Source: Convivina intestini (GTDB taxonomy: Bacteria; Bacillota; Bacilli; Lactobacillales; Lactobacillaceae). Taken from it: DNA of 64,000 nucleotides. The stretch lies in contig NZ_QEKT01000001.1 of NCBI RefSeq assembly GCF_003096575.1, positions 378,102 through 442,101 on the forward strand, read 5' to 3'. Below, in pieces: positions 27,101 to 36,351 of the stretch. The notes beneath the pieces are model-generated. The model made no database searches. It saw only the letters and a list, made by a program, of their open reading frames with translations, and was not told the origin of the DNA. The position numbers and the translations under genes are program-made. The stretch's first letter is position 1; each line of letters opens with the position of its first letter.

Positions 27101-28141
27101 ATGGAATCACAACAAGCCCAACGTAAAAATGAGCATTTATCCTTAGCGGTTAAAATGTGGCGCCAACAGCAATTAAAAGTTATCGGGGCAGCTTTTGAAG
27201 CGGTCCGCTGGGTTCCTAATAGCTTACCTGAATTAGGGGAAGAAGATATTACCTTAGGTCAAACCGTGGCCGGTCTAAATTTTAACTGGCCATTTTACAT
27301 TGAGGCTATGACCGGCGGTTCTAATTACACCAAGGAAATTAACGGCCAACTGGCCCAAGTGGCTAGTGAAACTGGCCTCGCCATGGCCGTTGGGTCCCAA
27401 TCAATTGCCATTAAGGATCGTCAGGCAACTGATTCTTTTAAAATCGTTCGTCAAGCAAATCCCAACGGGATTGTGATTGCTAACTTGGGGGCTAATCATC
27501 CCCTCGACCATGTTTTACAAGCCGTTGATATGCTGGAGGCCAATGCCTTAGAAATGCACATCAATGTCGCCCAAGAATTAAGCATGGCCGAAGGCGATCG
27601 TACGTTTTACTGGCTCGATAATCTAGCTAATATTATTGCCAAATCACCAGTACCGGTCATTATTAAAGAGGTCGGCTTTGGTATGGGAACGTCCAGTATT
27701 CAGCAAATTGCTGCTCTTCAACCAGCCGCAATCAATATCGGTGGCACAAATGGTACGAATTTTGCCACAATTGAACAAGCTCGTGACTTACAAAACAGCA
27801 ATCCAATTGATTTTAGCCACTATGGTTTTTCAACAATTGAAAGTTTGCTAGCTGCTCAAAAGGCTCAAGTAACCGTCCCCATCATTGCCACCGGTGGAAT
27901 TACTAAGCCAAATGATATTATTACTAGCCTCATGCTAGGTGCTACCCTAACCTCTTCGGCCGGCTACTTCCTATCAACCTTGGTCACTCAGGGGCCAACC
28001 GGTCTTTACCAAACAATTACTGATTGGCAAAAAGCCCTACCAAAATTCATGTTAGCTTTAGGCGTCCGTCAAGTTAATGAGTTAAGAACAGTCCCTCGAA
28101 TTTATAACCCAGACTTACAAAATTTCATCCAACAACTATAA
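27101..28141 (+). CDS. fni: Type 2 isopentenyl-diphosphate isomerase (FMN-dependent)
   Basis: Interconverts isopentenyl and dimethylallyl diphosphate with FMN and NADPH. 346 residues from the ATG at 27101, which has GGAG six bases upstream; an upstream TTG inside pmk is less likely. Typical motifs: RKNEHLSLA at the N-terminus, FYIEAMTGGS, AVGSQSIAIKD, HINVAQE, VIIKEVGFGM, NIGGTNGTNFA and ATGGITKPNDI. It is the last gene of the mevalonate operon, followed by a strong terminator. Confidence 0.95.
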   Translation: MESQQAQRKNEHLSLAVKMWRQQQLKVIGAAFEAVRWVPNSLPELGEEDITLGQTVAGLNFNWPFYIEAMTGGSNYTKEINGQLAQVASETGLAMAVGSQSIAIKDRQATDSFKIVRQANPNGIVIANLGANHPLDHVLQAVDMLEANALEMHINVAQELSMAEGDRTFYWLDNLANIIAKSPVPVIIKEVGFGMGTSSIQQIAALQPAAINIGGTNGTNFATIEQARDLQNSNPIDFSHYGFSTIESLLAAQKAQVTVPIIATGGITKPNDIITSLMLGATLTSSAGYFLSTLVTQGPTGLYQTITDWQKALPKFMLALGVRQVNELRTVPRIYNPDLQNFIQQL

Positions 28142-28180
28142 AAGCAGCTATCCCCCTATATGAGGATAGCTGCTTTTATT
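28141..28180. terminator. Bidirectional terminator after fni and brnQ
   Basis: A 13-bp stem AAAGCAGCTATCC/GGATAGCTGCTTT with a 10-base loop and T-rich flank, between convergent genes. Confidence 0.92.
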
Positions 28181-28182
28181 GT

Positions 28183-29550
28183 TTAATTATTCTTTGATTT
28201 CATTATGGCTGTACCAATTAAACCAACAATCAGTCCTAGTAAGGCTGGAATTAACCAACCAAAGCCAATGGCAGCACCAGGAATCACATTCTGATACCAA
28301 CCAGTTTGTACCAGACCGTTGGCAGTGGTATAAGAAACCAGCCCGCCTAATTGATTGGCAAAAGGGGCATTTGATAAGCCATCAAAAATTGCTGGAATTA
28401 AAGTAAAGAAAATTGTCATCTGATAAATTAATTTATTTTGTTTAATCCAGGGATTTAACAAGCCCAAAATAATTAACACGATGGCCAGTGGATATAAGAA
28501 CATCAAGACTGGCGCAGCCCACTTAATAATCTGGTCTAGGCCTAAGTTAGCCACCAAAAACGATAATATAATCGTTACTGCCAACCAAATTCGATAAGAA
28601 ATTTGTGGGAAAATGCGATTAAAATCTTGGGCAAAACTAGCCGTTAAGCCCATAGCAGTCGTAAAGACTGCTAAAGTACCCATTACACCTAGGAAGGCCT
28701 GGCCAAAACTACCAAAGTAAAATTGCATAATTTGACTAAGGGCCGTAGCCCCATTTTCAGATAAAGAAACCTGACCCAAAGAACTAGCGCCCATCAAAAT
28801 TAAACCAATATAGACGGTTGCTGTACCCAGCATCGCCCAAAAACCAGTTTTAGCAATAATTTTACTAATTGTACCAGCTTGGCGGTAACCCATACTTTCA
28901 ATGGAACGCACAATGGTAATCCCAAAGGTTAAGGCAGCGATAGCATCTAAGGTGTTATAGCCTTGCAGAAAAGCGGCCGAAAATGCATGGTGCGTATACT
29001 GACTAGTGACAGGCTGCTGCAAACTGCCCATTGGGTGTAGCCAGCCTAAGATAAAGATAATAATTAATAAAATAATAAAAATTGGATTCAAATATTTACC
29101 AATTAAGTTGATTAAACGCTTACTTTGAATACTAGCCAGATAAACTAGGACAAAGAAAATAATAGAAAAAATAATCTGCCCACTACCAACCCAAGCCTTG
29201 GGTAACCAATTAGCAAAGCTCAGTGAGTAAGCAACCGTGGCCGTTCGGGGAGTGGCAATCAAAGGTCCTAAGGACATATGACAGGCAATCAAGAAAACAA
29301 CGGCAAAACTGGCACCAACTGGTCGGGCTAAATCATAAATTCCAACCGAGCGAGTGGTCGAAAGAGCAATTAGAGCCGCTAAAGGAATTAAGGTAGCACT
29401 TAGCAAAAAGCCTCCGGTGGCTGACAGCCAGTGAGCACCGGCCAATTGGCCTAAATGCACGGGGAAAATTAAGTTACCAGCCCCAAAGAACAGACCAAAT
29501 ATCAGCGATACTAGTAAAATAATTTGTTGTTTCGTGAGTTTCTTTTCCAT
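28183..29550 (-). CDS. brnQ: Branched-chain amino acid:cation symporter (BrnQ)
   Basis: LIVCS-family uptake system for leucine, isoleucine and valine. 455 residues with about 12 membrane helices. The N-terminal helix has the family signature IFGLFFGAGNLIFPVHLG near residues 17-34. FAVVF..CHMSLGPLIATPRTATVAYS follows near residues 80-110. A T-box leader lies directly upstream, so expression should rise when the cognate tRNA is uncharged. Confidence 0.93.
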   Translation of the reverse strand: MEKKLTKQQIILLVSLIFGLFFGAGNLIFPVHLGQLAGAHWLSATGGFLLSATLIPLAALIALSTTRSVGIYDLARPVGASFAVVFLIACHMSLGPLIATPRTATVAYSLSFANWLPKAWVGSGQIIFSIIFFVLVYLASIQSKRLINLIGKYLNPIFIILLIIIFILGWLHPMGSLQQPVTSQYTHHAFSAAFLQGYNTLDAIAALTFGITIVRSIESMGYRQAGTISKIIAKTGFWAMLGTATVYIGLILMGASSLGQVSLSENGATALSQIMQFYFGSFGQAFLGVMGTLAVFTTAMGLTASFAQDFNRIFPQISYRIWLAVTIILSFLVANLGLDQIIKWAAPVLMFLYPLAIVLIILGLLNPWIKQNKLIYQMTIFFTLIPAIFDGLSNAPFANQLGGLVSYTTANGLVQTGWYQNVIPGAAIGFGWLIPALLGLIVGLIGTAIMKSKNN

Positions 29551-29583
29551 ACTTTTTCCTCATTATCCAGTTGTTCCCACATA

Positions 29584-29828
29584 AAAACCCGCTTGATTTA
29601 TTTCTAAATCAAACGGGCGTAGATACGCGGTACCACCGTAATTTTTACTCAAATCTTAACTGCCTGTTTTTCAATCAACAGAGAGTCGTACGAGATATCG
29701 GTCGTGACCGGTTGATACTCTTCGCATCAACTTTCTCCAGAATTACTTTCATATGGTAATGCCAACACCTTTTCACTTAACGGTGCTCCCTAAGTAGCAA
29801 CTACCCTATTACTCTTTCCTTCAAAGAA
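29584..29828 (-). promoter_or_regulatory. T-box riboswitch upstream of brnQ, probable valine specifier GUA
   Basis: The antiterminator T-box GGTGGTACCGCG is at 29626-29637 (minus strand). It precedes a 13-bp terminator hairpin (29584-29616) and T-run, about 35 bases before the brnQ ATG. Stem I begins with AAAGAGTA and has the AGGGAG bulge and apical stem CACC/GGTG. The specifier aligns with the B. subtilis glyQS context GAAA-NNN-AUUC: here GAAA-GUA-AUUC, with GUA at 29744-29746. That predicts tRNA-Val as the ligand. The T-box call is secure; the specifier is by alignment only. Confidence 0.93.
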
Positions 29829-29888
29829 GTATGATAATAATTTATCGTATTTTTCTAACTTAATCAAGCCTTAATTAAAAATAAATGA

Positions 29889-30881
29889 TTATTTTTTAAG
29901 AATGGCTTCGATTTGAGCCAATTCATCAGTTGAAAATTCTGTATTTTGGGCAAAAGCCAAGTTGTCCATTAGATGTTCAACCTTACTAGCACCAATCACC
30001 ACACTGGCTACGCGCTGATCTTGTAATAACCAGGCCAGCGCCATTTGGCTTAGTTTCTGACCACGGGCCTGGGCAATTTGATTCAAGACCTGTAACTTGG
30101 CTACGACAGCATCTTTTCCTTGATCAAAGAGGAACTGGTTAGTCCGGTGAATTGGGAAGTCAGCCGGAATGCCCTCCAAATAACGATCCGTCAACAGTCC
30201 TTCGGCCAAAGGACCATAAGCAAACAAACCGGCATGGTGCTGATTTAAAGTATCCAACAAGCCTGAATCTAGAGAGCTTCGGTTCAACATGTTATAAGAG
30301 ACTTGGTTCCCAATAAAAGGAGTACCTAAATCTTCAAAAATTTCTGCAATGGCTGCCGTTTGTTCGGCCGTATAGTTGGACACACCCACATAGAGTGCCT
30401 TCCCCTGCCGAACCAATAGGTCCAGTGTCCGCGCTGTTTCCTCTAAACGGGTATTGGGATCCCAACGGTGAGCATAAAAAATATCAACGTAGTCCAAGCC
30501 CATCCGCTTCAAACTCAAATCTAAGGCATTAACCAAAGTCTTTTTACCAGAAAATTCACCTAGAGGTCCCGGCCACATATGATAACCGGCCTTGGTTGTA
30601 ATCACTAATTCCTCACGATAAGGCTTCAAATCTTGACGATAAACCTGGCCAAAGGTAACCTCGGCCGTCCCATTACTTGGACCATAATTCGAGGCATTAT
30701 CAAAACTAAAAATACCACTATCAAAGGCTTTTAAAATAACCTTACGAGAATTTTCAAGGGGCATTTGATCCCCTAAATTACGCCATAAACCAAAAGATAC
30801 TGCTGGTACAATCAAACCAGAATCACTAACCCGCCGATAGGGTAACTTGTTATAACGATTTTCATCAGCTGCATAGACCAT
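29889..30881 (-). CDS. Aldo/keto reductase (YghZ-like)
   Basis: NADPH-dependent oxidoreductase with TIM-barrel fold, 330 residues. The catalytic Asp/Tyr motif reads FDNASNYGPSNGTAE near residue 55. The Lys is in ITTKAGYHMWPGP near residue 95, and the His in FYAHRWDPNT near residue 140. The N-terminus (YRRVSDSGLIVPAVSFGLW) and GNQVSYNMLNR resemble YghZ, which reduces L-glyceraldehyde-3-phosphate and methylglyoxal. It follows the SGNH hydrolase gene by four bases. Confidence 0.88.
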   Translation of the reverse strand: MVYAADENRYNKLPYRRVSDSGLIVPAVSFGLWRNLGDQMPLENSRKVILKAFDSGIFSFDNASNYGPSNGTAEVTFGQVYRQDLKPYREELVITTKAGYHMWPGPLGEFSGKKTLVNALDLSLKRMGLDYVDIFYAHRWDPNTRLEETARTLDLLVRQGKALYVGVSNYTAEQTAAIAEIFEDLGTPFIGNQVSYNMLNRSSLDSGLLDTLNQHHAGLFAYGPLAEGLLTDRYLEGIPADFPIHRTNQFLFDQGKDAVVAKLQVLNQIAQARGQKLSQMALAWLLQDQRVASVVIGASKVEHLMDNLAFAQNTEFSTDELAQIEAILKK

Positions 30882-30885
30882 TAAT

Positions 30886-31782
30886 TTATACCTCCAAAAG
30901 ATTCAAAATGTTTTGTGCTGCTCGTTGATGTTCAACTAGATTGGGATGACGACCAGTCACATAAACCTGCCAATCACTGGTATCTACCACCTCAAAACAG
31001 TCAAAACGCTGCGCTTCCATTTTAAAAATATCGACAAAAGCGCCATTATAGGGCGTTAATAAAATAAATCGAGCCTGGTGAAAGCGTTTAATTAGCTCTA
31101 ACAAATAGACCCGTAAGCCAAAGGCAAATTCCTGCCGATTGGCGCCATAATTAGCATCATTTATCCCATAGTTAACGACTACTAAATCGGTTTGCACCCG
31201 TGGACGGGCAATCGCTTCCCCAATTTTCCACAATGCTTCAATCGCACTAGGTTCCTGAAAGGGGGCGTGACTAGTCAGGCCAGTCCCACCGTATGCAATC
31301 CGAGCCAAAGGTTTTTCCAAAGCCTGCGCCACCAATTGCGGAAAACTCAGTTCGGGATGGTGTTGTAAGCCATCCATGCATTCTCCAGCTGTAATCGAAT
31401 CGCCTACAAAAGTTATGTAAGGCTTTTGAGAGCTAACCGGTTCCAAGACATGCTGACTGGTTATAGACAGTAACCGAACCCCTTGTTGCCAAAAAGCAAT
31501 CTGCCCCATCGCCAGATTTTGTAATACGATTTGATGCCGATGCGTGCCTGCCGGTAAGTCTAATTTAAGTTGATTATCAGTTGGTAAAACGACTTGATAA
31601 TCATGCTGGTCAACTGACCACAACCACTGTAATCCCGGATAGACTTGAGATAGCGTGACCACGACCGTATCGGCTTGATGACTAATAAAATTTAATTGCG
31701 CACCATACTGACTAGTGACAAAATCACCATCAGCTTTTCCCCATTCAGGAGATAAAATTTGTTCTAAATCAATTTGTTCCAT
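30886..31782 (-). CDS. SGNH/GDSL-type hydrolase
   Basis: 298 residues. An N-terminal beta-rich domain (about 1-120) precedes the SGNH hydrolase domain. The domain has block I GDSITAGE (nucleophile Ser) near residue 128, the Gly block near 165, the Asn in NYGINDAN near 200 and the His in GRHPNLVEHQ near 277. All four catalytic blocks appear present. This two-domain layout resembles bacterial carbohydrate esterases, but the substrate is unknown. It has no signal peptide, so it is cytoplasmic. It lies two bases after prs and four before the aldo/keto reductase. Confidence 0.8.
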   Translation of the reverse strand: MEQIDLEQILSPEWGKADGDFVTSQYGAQLNFISHQADTVVVTLSQVYPGLQWLWSVDQHDYQVVLPTDNQLKLDLPAGTHRHQIVLQNLAMGQIAFWQQGVRLLSITSQHVLEPVSSQKPYITFVGDSITAGECMDGLQHHPELSFPQLVAQALEKPLARIAYGGTGLTSHAPFQEPSAIEALWKIGEAIARPRVQTDLVVVNYGINDANYGANRQEFAFGLRVYLLELIKRFHQARFILLTPYNGAFVDIFKMEAQRFDCFEVVDTSDWQVYVTGRHPNLVEHQRAAQNILNLLEV

Positions 31783-31784
31783 TA

Positions 31785-32759
31785 TTACACTTCCGGATTA
31801 TCCGGGCTCAAGAGAACCGGGGCAATACTTTCATGGGCAATGACCCGCTTTAAGCCGGCTGCAAAAGTTCCGGCAACCGATAAATCTACCAGCTTTGAAA
31901 AACGCTTATTAGCCGGTACTTCAATGGTATTTGTTACCACTACTCGTTCAATTGGAGAATTTTCCAAAAGCTCAACAGCTGAACCCGATAATACTGCGTG
32001 TGTTGCCACAGCTTCAATATGGCGGGCTCCCGCTGCTTGAATGGCTTCACTGGCTAGGACCATCGAACGACCGGTATCAATCATATCATCTAGAATCAAG
32101 GCTACTTTACCAGCTACATTCCCAGTAATCTGATAAGGCTTTGTCCGTTGATCATCTTCATCTTGCCGCCGATCAACTAAGGCCCACTGAGCACCTAAAA
32201 TTTTAGCAAAGCGTTGTACCATTTTTAGGCTACTAGGGTTCGAAGCAACGACGACAACGTCATCACCGGTTAAACCACGTTCATAAAAATAGTGGGTTTG
32301 AACTGGCATGGCTAAAAGATGATCCACCGGAATATCAAAGAAACCTTGCACTTGCCCCGTGTGCAGATCCATCGTTAGCATCCGCTTAACGCCTTGGCTT
32401 TCTAACATATCGGCAATTAAACGTGCCACAATCGGTTCTCGAGAACGAGCTTTACGATCCGAACGTGCATAGCCAAAATAAGGCATAATCACGTTAATGG
32501 ACTTAGCTGAAGTACGGCGAATCGCATCAATAAAAATCATCAACTTGATGAAATTATCATTAACTGGATCACTGATGGACTGGATGACATAAACATCCAT
32601 CCCCCGTACTGAATCCTCAATCCGTTCATAAATTTCATTATCGGCAAACATTTCTAGCTGAACTTTGGCTAAAGGTAAGTCTAATTTTTCTGCTATTTCT
32701 GCTGCTAAAGTGGGATTACTACCCAAATCAAATAAACGATATTCAGGATTACTAGTCAT
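31785..32759 (-). CDS. prs: Ribose-phosphate pyrophosphokinase
   Basis: Makes PRPP from ribose-5-phosphate and ATP for nucleotide, His and Trp synthesis. 324 residues. The ATP-binding region has YARSDRKARSREPI near residue 95, and the catalytic region has DLHTGQVQGFFDIPVDH near 130-146. The PRPP loop LILDDMIDTGRSM lies near residue 216. The start at 32759 has GGAG five bases upstream; a longer frame 11 codons upstream lacks this spacing. TATAAT at 32808-32813 suggests its own promoter. Confidence 0.94.
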   Translation of the reverse strand: MTSNPEYRLFDLGSNPTLAAEIAEKLDLPLAKVQLEMFADNEIYERIEDSVRGMDVYVIQSISDPVNDNFIKLMIFIDAIRRTSAKSINVIMPYFGYARSDRKARSREPIVARLIADMLESQGVKRMLTMDLHTGQVQGFFDIPVDHLLAMPVQTHYFYERGLTGDDVVVVASNPSSLKMVQRFAKILGAQWALVDRRQDEDDQRTKPYQITGNVAGKVALILDDMIDTGRSMVLASEAIQAAGARHIEAVATHAVLSGSAVELLENSPIERVVVTNTIEVPANKRFSKLVDLSVAGTFAAGLKRVIAHESIAPVLLSPDNPEV

Positions 32760-32807
32760 TTCGTCTCCATTTGTATATGTAAATCTAGCCAAGAGTCTTT
32801 CAAGCTT

Positions 32808-32813
32808 ATTATA
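32808..32813 (-). promoter_or_regulatory. -10 element of the prs operon
   Basis: TATAAT on the minus strand in the 68-base gap between recD2 and prs, about 50 bases before the prs ATG. The -35 is not clear. Confidence 0.5.
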
Positions 32814-32827
32814 ACAAGTTTAAGGCC

Positions 32828-35257
32828 CTAGGGCATAAAATCATAGGGGCTAGTGCCGGTCATCCCTATCAAGGGATCTTGACTAGCCTGCCTTAAAGTC
32901 GCCTGATTTAAACCACCAGCGGGTCCAGCCAAAACGGGTGGTGCTTCAGTCACCAATGGTTTATCAGCTGGTTTTGTTTTTGGTGCTGGACTGGATGGCT
33001 TAGTCGCAACCGTAGTCCCTGTCTGATCTTGTAAACGGGCCACTAAGCTAGTTTGGCGCTGGGGTACCGCACGGCTGGCAGCTGTTTCAAAGGCCGAATA
33101 GTTACCAACCATAATCAAGGCTTCTTTGGCCCGCGTGATACCAGTATAAAGTAAATTTCGATTAAGCATAATATAGAACTGGTCGGTCAAAACCATAATC
33201 ACCAAGCGGAATTCATTTCCCTGAGCCTTATGCACAGTTGTGGCATAGGCTAAGGTTAACTGATTTAAGGACTTTTTGGGATACAGTAACTCCTTACCGT
33301 CGAAATCAACCACCAAGCTGTCTTCATGGCCCTGGCCATCACTACGGTAGTGGACTGCAATCACCTGCCCCATGTCGCCATTGTAAATATCTCGTTCACT
33401 ATCGTTTTCTAATTGTAAAACCCTGTCACCCTGGCGGAAATTAATTTGCCCGTGTTGGAGGCTCTTTTGACCTGGCTTAATCGGATTAAACAATTCCTGG
33501 GCCATTAAATTCAGGGCATTAACCCCAGCTTCACTCTTGTACATGGGTGTTAAAATCTGCACTTCATTGGCCGAATAGCCCTTTTTATGAGCCGCCTCTA
33601 ACACCTGATAAATAGCCGAAGGCACCTGGGGCCCATCCACCATAAAACTAGCTCGGTCACCCTGATTAGCCGCAAAGTTTTGTGGTAAATAGCCAGCTTT
33701 AATATCGGCAGCTAGGGCATTAATGCTACTTCCCCGCCCCTGGCGATAAATAGTATCCAATTCCACTTGAGGAATCACCCGACTAGCTAACATGTCAGCC
33801 AAAACATTACCTGGTCCAACCGAAGGCAATTGATCACTATCCCCAACAAAAATCAGGGTAATATCTTTAGGTAAGGCCGACAACAACTGGGCTGCCAGCT
33901 CAATATCTAGCATGGACGCCTCATCAACGATAAGTAAGCCACCAGCAATCGGATTGTCCGCATTAAATTCAGCCTCACCACCGTCGGTAATACCTAGTAA
34001 ACGATGAATCGTGCTGGCCTCATAACCAGTAATTTCGGTCATTCGTTTGGCGGCTCGACCGGTTGGTGAAGCCAAGCGAACCCGCTGACTTTTTAACCAA
34101 TCGGTTCCAAAACTTCCCTGTTGGGCAACAACCTGTACCAATTTTTGCCAGGTGGCCACCATACTTTTGATAATGGTCGTTTTTCCAGTTCCGGGTCCAC
34201 CGGTCAAGACAAATAGGCGAGAGGCCAAACCGGTTTGTATCGCTTGTTGTTGCTTATCGTCAAGTTCAATTCGGTCTGGTACCACCAAATGTTGGCCAAC
34301 TTGGTCGACATTAAGTGGGAAACTACCGGGAGAAACCAGGAGCTGCTTTAATTGTTGGGCTACGGTAACTTCAGCATCGTAGAGTGGTTTAGGATAATAG
34401 CGCTGCTGATCAACCACCACTCGATGAGCTGAAATTAGTTCATCCAAAGCTGTTTGAATGGCTCCTGATTGTTGAGCCTCGGGCTGTCTTAGTAGAGAAG
34501 CCGTGGCATTTTCCAACTGGTCGAACGTTAAATATGTATGTCCCTGTCGAAAAGTTAAGGCGCTCATAGCCGCATAAACAGCGGCCCTCATTCGCTCGCC
34601 ATCATTATCTTGGAAGCCACTTTTTTGAGCAATTTGGTCGATTTTCTTAAAGGATAGGCCGTCAAATTCAAAGACAAAGCGGTAGGGATGATTAACCAAA
34701 ATATCTTCCGCCTCATCCCCATATTGATCGTATAATTTTCCAGCTAAGTCAGCGCCAATCCCATATTGATTCCCCAATTGAAAAAAACGCTCCAATCCCA
34801 AATTTAATCGAAGCGTGCGATAAAGATTTTGCGCGAGGGCTGGTTTGACCATTCCGGCTAAAACACGGGGGTCATCTAAAATTAATTGAATAGCATTCAA
34901 ACCCAAACTATTAACAATCTTAGCTGCCGTTTTGGGTCCCACCCCTTTAAACTGACCCGAAGCTAAATACTTGATTAAACCATTCTCGTCTGGTGGCAGT
35001 TCATTTTCATAGCGTTGGGCTTTAAACTGCTGGCCATACTTGGGATGACGCACTAAATCACCATAAAAATTATAGACTGAACCCTCCTGCACATCTGCAA
35101 AAGTACCCGTCACAATAATCTCAGGCTCCTGCCAATCCGTTAAGGTACTATCCTCAACTAATACCGACAAAATTTTAAAGTAGGAATCACTGGCTGCAAA
35201 AATAATATTTTGCAGTGTGCCACTAACCATATCCAATTGTTCTTCTTGTTCAGTCAT
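32828..35257 (-). CDS. recD2: RecD2-type SF1B DNA helicase
   Basis: 5'-3' DNA helicase acting in repair outside RecBCD. 809 residues. The N-terminal OB-like domain is followed by helix-hairpin-helix repeats (ASGQFKGVGPKTAAKIV near 99-115). Walker A GGPGTGKT is at residues 353-360, then VDEASMLD, GDSDQLPSVGPGNVL and the C-terminal YATTVHKAQGNEF. A Pro/Ala/Lys-rich tail of about 80 residues follows the helicase domain. It is eight bases after the phosphatase gene, hence in the DUF1831-phosphatase-recD2 operon. Confidence 0.92.
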   Translation of the reverse strand: MTEQEEQLDMVSGTLQNIIFAASDSYFKILSVLVEDSTLTDWQEPEIIVTGTFADVQEGSVYNFYGDLVRHPKYGQQFKAQRYENELPPDENGLIKYLASGQFKGVGPKTAAKIVNSLGLNAIQLILDDPRVLAGMVKPALAQNLYRTLRLNLGLERFFQLGNQYGIGADLAGKLYDQYGDEAEDILVNHPYRFVFEFDGLSFKKIDQIAQKSGFQDNDGERMRAAVYAAMSALTFRQGHTYLTFDQLENATASLLRQPEAQQSGAIQTALDELISAHRVVVDQQRYYPKPLYDAEVTVAQQLKQLLVSPGSFPLNVDQVGQHLVVPDRIELDDKQQQAIQTGLASRLFVLTGGPGTGKTTIIKSMVATWQKLVQVVAQQGSFGTDWLKSQRVRLASPTGRAAKRMTEITGYEASTIHRLLGITDGGEAEFNADNPIAGGLLIVDEASMLDIELAAQLLSALPKDITLIFVGDSDQLPSVGPGNVLADMLASRVIPQVELDTIYRQGRGSSINALAADIKAGYLPQNFAANQGDRASFMVDGPQVPSAIYQVLEAAHKKGYSANEVQILTPMYKSEAGVNALNLMAQELFNPIKPGQKSLQHGQINFRQGDRVLQLENDSERDIYNGDMGQVIAVHYRSDGQGHEDSLVVDFDGKELLYPKKSLNQLTLAYATTVHKAQGNEFRLVIMVLTDQFYIMLNRNLLYTGITRAKEALIMVGNYSAFETAASRAVPQRQTSLVARLQDQTGTTVATKPSSPAPKTKPADKPLVTEAPPVLAGPAGGLNQATLRQASQDPLIGMTGTSPYDFMP

Positions 35258-35265
35258 ACAAACCC

Positions 35266-35919
35266 TTAAATGGTTGTTGAATCATCTTGTTCTTTATTTA
35301 AATAATCAGTTTGATTCCAGGCTTTCACATCAAAGTGTTGCCCATCTTCGGTCGTTAAAATAGTGGTCGAAGTATTACTTAAGCCACCGCGTTGACGAAT
35401 TTCAGAACGAGCAGTCCCCAGTAAGGCATTCAAACCAAAGGAAAGAATCAAACCATGGGCAACTAATAATACTTTACCATCCGGATATTGCTGAACCAAA
35501 TTAGTAATCAATCGTTGAAAGCGTGTGACAGCGGCTGTATAGCCCTCTCCATCAAATTCTTCCCCTTCAAACTCTTCTAAATGATTCCGATACTGATCGT
35601 AGGCTTTGGGAAAATCCTTGGCAACTTGACTAGTCAATTCCCCTTCCCACTGACCCAAACCAACTTCTAGCAAATTTGAGCGGATTGATAGTTGGGGAGC
35701 ATCTTGCCAATCACTCACAATCACCTCAGCTGTTACCCGGGCTCTCCGCAGTGGCGAAGTATAAGCATGATCAAAAGTTACGTCCTTTAAATAATCCGCC
35801 ACCCGGTGCATATCCTGATAACTAGTTGGCAAAAGCGGTGAATCGCCTTGGCCACCTTGAAAACGCCGTTCCAAATTCCATTCCGTCTGACCGTGTCGTA
35901 CAAAGTAAAAATCAGTCAT
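35266..35919 (-). CDS. Histidine phosphatase family protein
   Basis: Phosphoglycerate-mutase-like phosphatase, 217 residues. The phospho-His motif FVRHGQTEWNLERRFQG is at residues 6-22, the SPLRRARVTAEV block near 56, and the second catalytic His in LLVAHGLILS near 153. The substrate is unknown; such genes in lactobacilli are often annotated gpm or cobC by default. It overlaps the upstream DUF1831 gene by eight bases. Confidence 0.88.
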   Translation of the reverse strand: MTDFYFVRHGQTEWNLERRFQGGQGDSPLLPTSYQDMHRVADYLKDVTFDHAYTSPLRRARVTAEVIVSDWQDAPQLSIRSNLLEVGLGQWEGELTSQVAKDFPKAYDQYRNHLEEFEGEEFDGEGYTAAVTRFQRLITNLVQQYPDGKVLLVAHGLILSFGLNALLGTARSEIRQRGGLSNTSTTILTTEDGQHFDVKAWNQTDYLNKEQDDSTTI

Positions 35920-36259
35920 GTTTTACCCGCTCGATGATGCCACGTTGCACCAATTCATCAATAAAGAAATGATAAAGTTCAATCAATTGAGGGGCATTCG
36001 GATTTTTAAAAATATCAATCCGTGCACGATCACCAGCAGCTACCGTACTCATCTTAAAACCAGTCAAATCAGGGTTAATGGTCAACTTAAGTTGTATGGC
36101 CTGTTCCAACAGTTTATCGGGTTCCAAGGCCCGATGCAAAACAAAGGCACCAGCATTATTTGTAATAAAACCAACATCCAATAAAGTATATTTTTTAATT
36201 GTTGCGTTCAGACGATAAGTAGTATCGCCTGGAATGGTCACTTCTTTTGCAAATGCCAT
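35912..36259 (-). CDS. DUF1831-like protein
   Basis: 115 residues, small alpha/beta protein without membrane segments. It resembles the DUF1831 family found in lactobacilli near recD2 and cysteine-desulfurase genes; the call is from memory of that family and the context. Function unknown. The start is ATG at 36257-36259 with GGTGGAG six bases upstream; a GTG four codons earlier lies inside that site. It heads a coupled operon with the phosphatase and recD2. Confidence 0.6.
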   Translation of the reverse strand: MAFAKEVTIPGDTTYRLNATIKKYTLLDVGFITNNAGAFVLHRALEPDKLLEQAIQLKLTINPDLTGFKMSTVAAGDRARIDIFKNPNAPQLIELYHFFIDELVQRGIIERVKHD

Positions 36260-36351
36260 TGAAATCTCCACCTTCCATAATACGTAAAGTCTATTTAATT
36301 ATATCAAAAAATCGACCTTCACAACTAGGCCGATTCTGCCTTTCTACCGCT

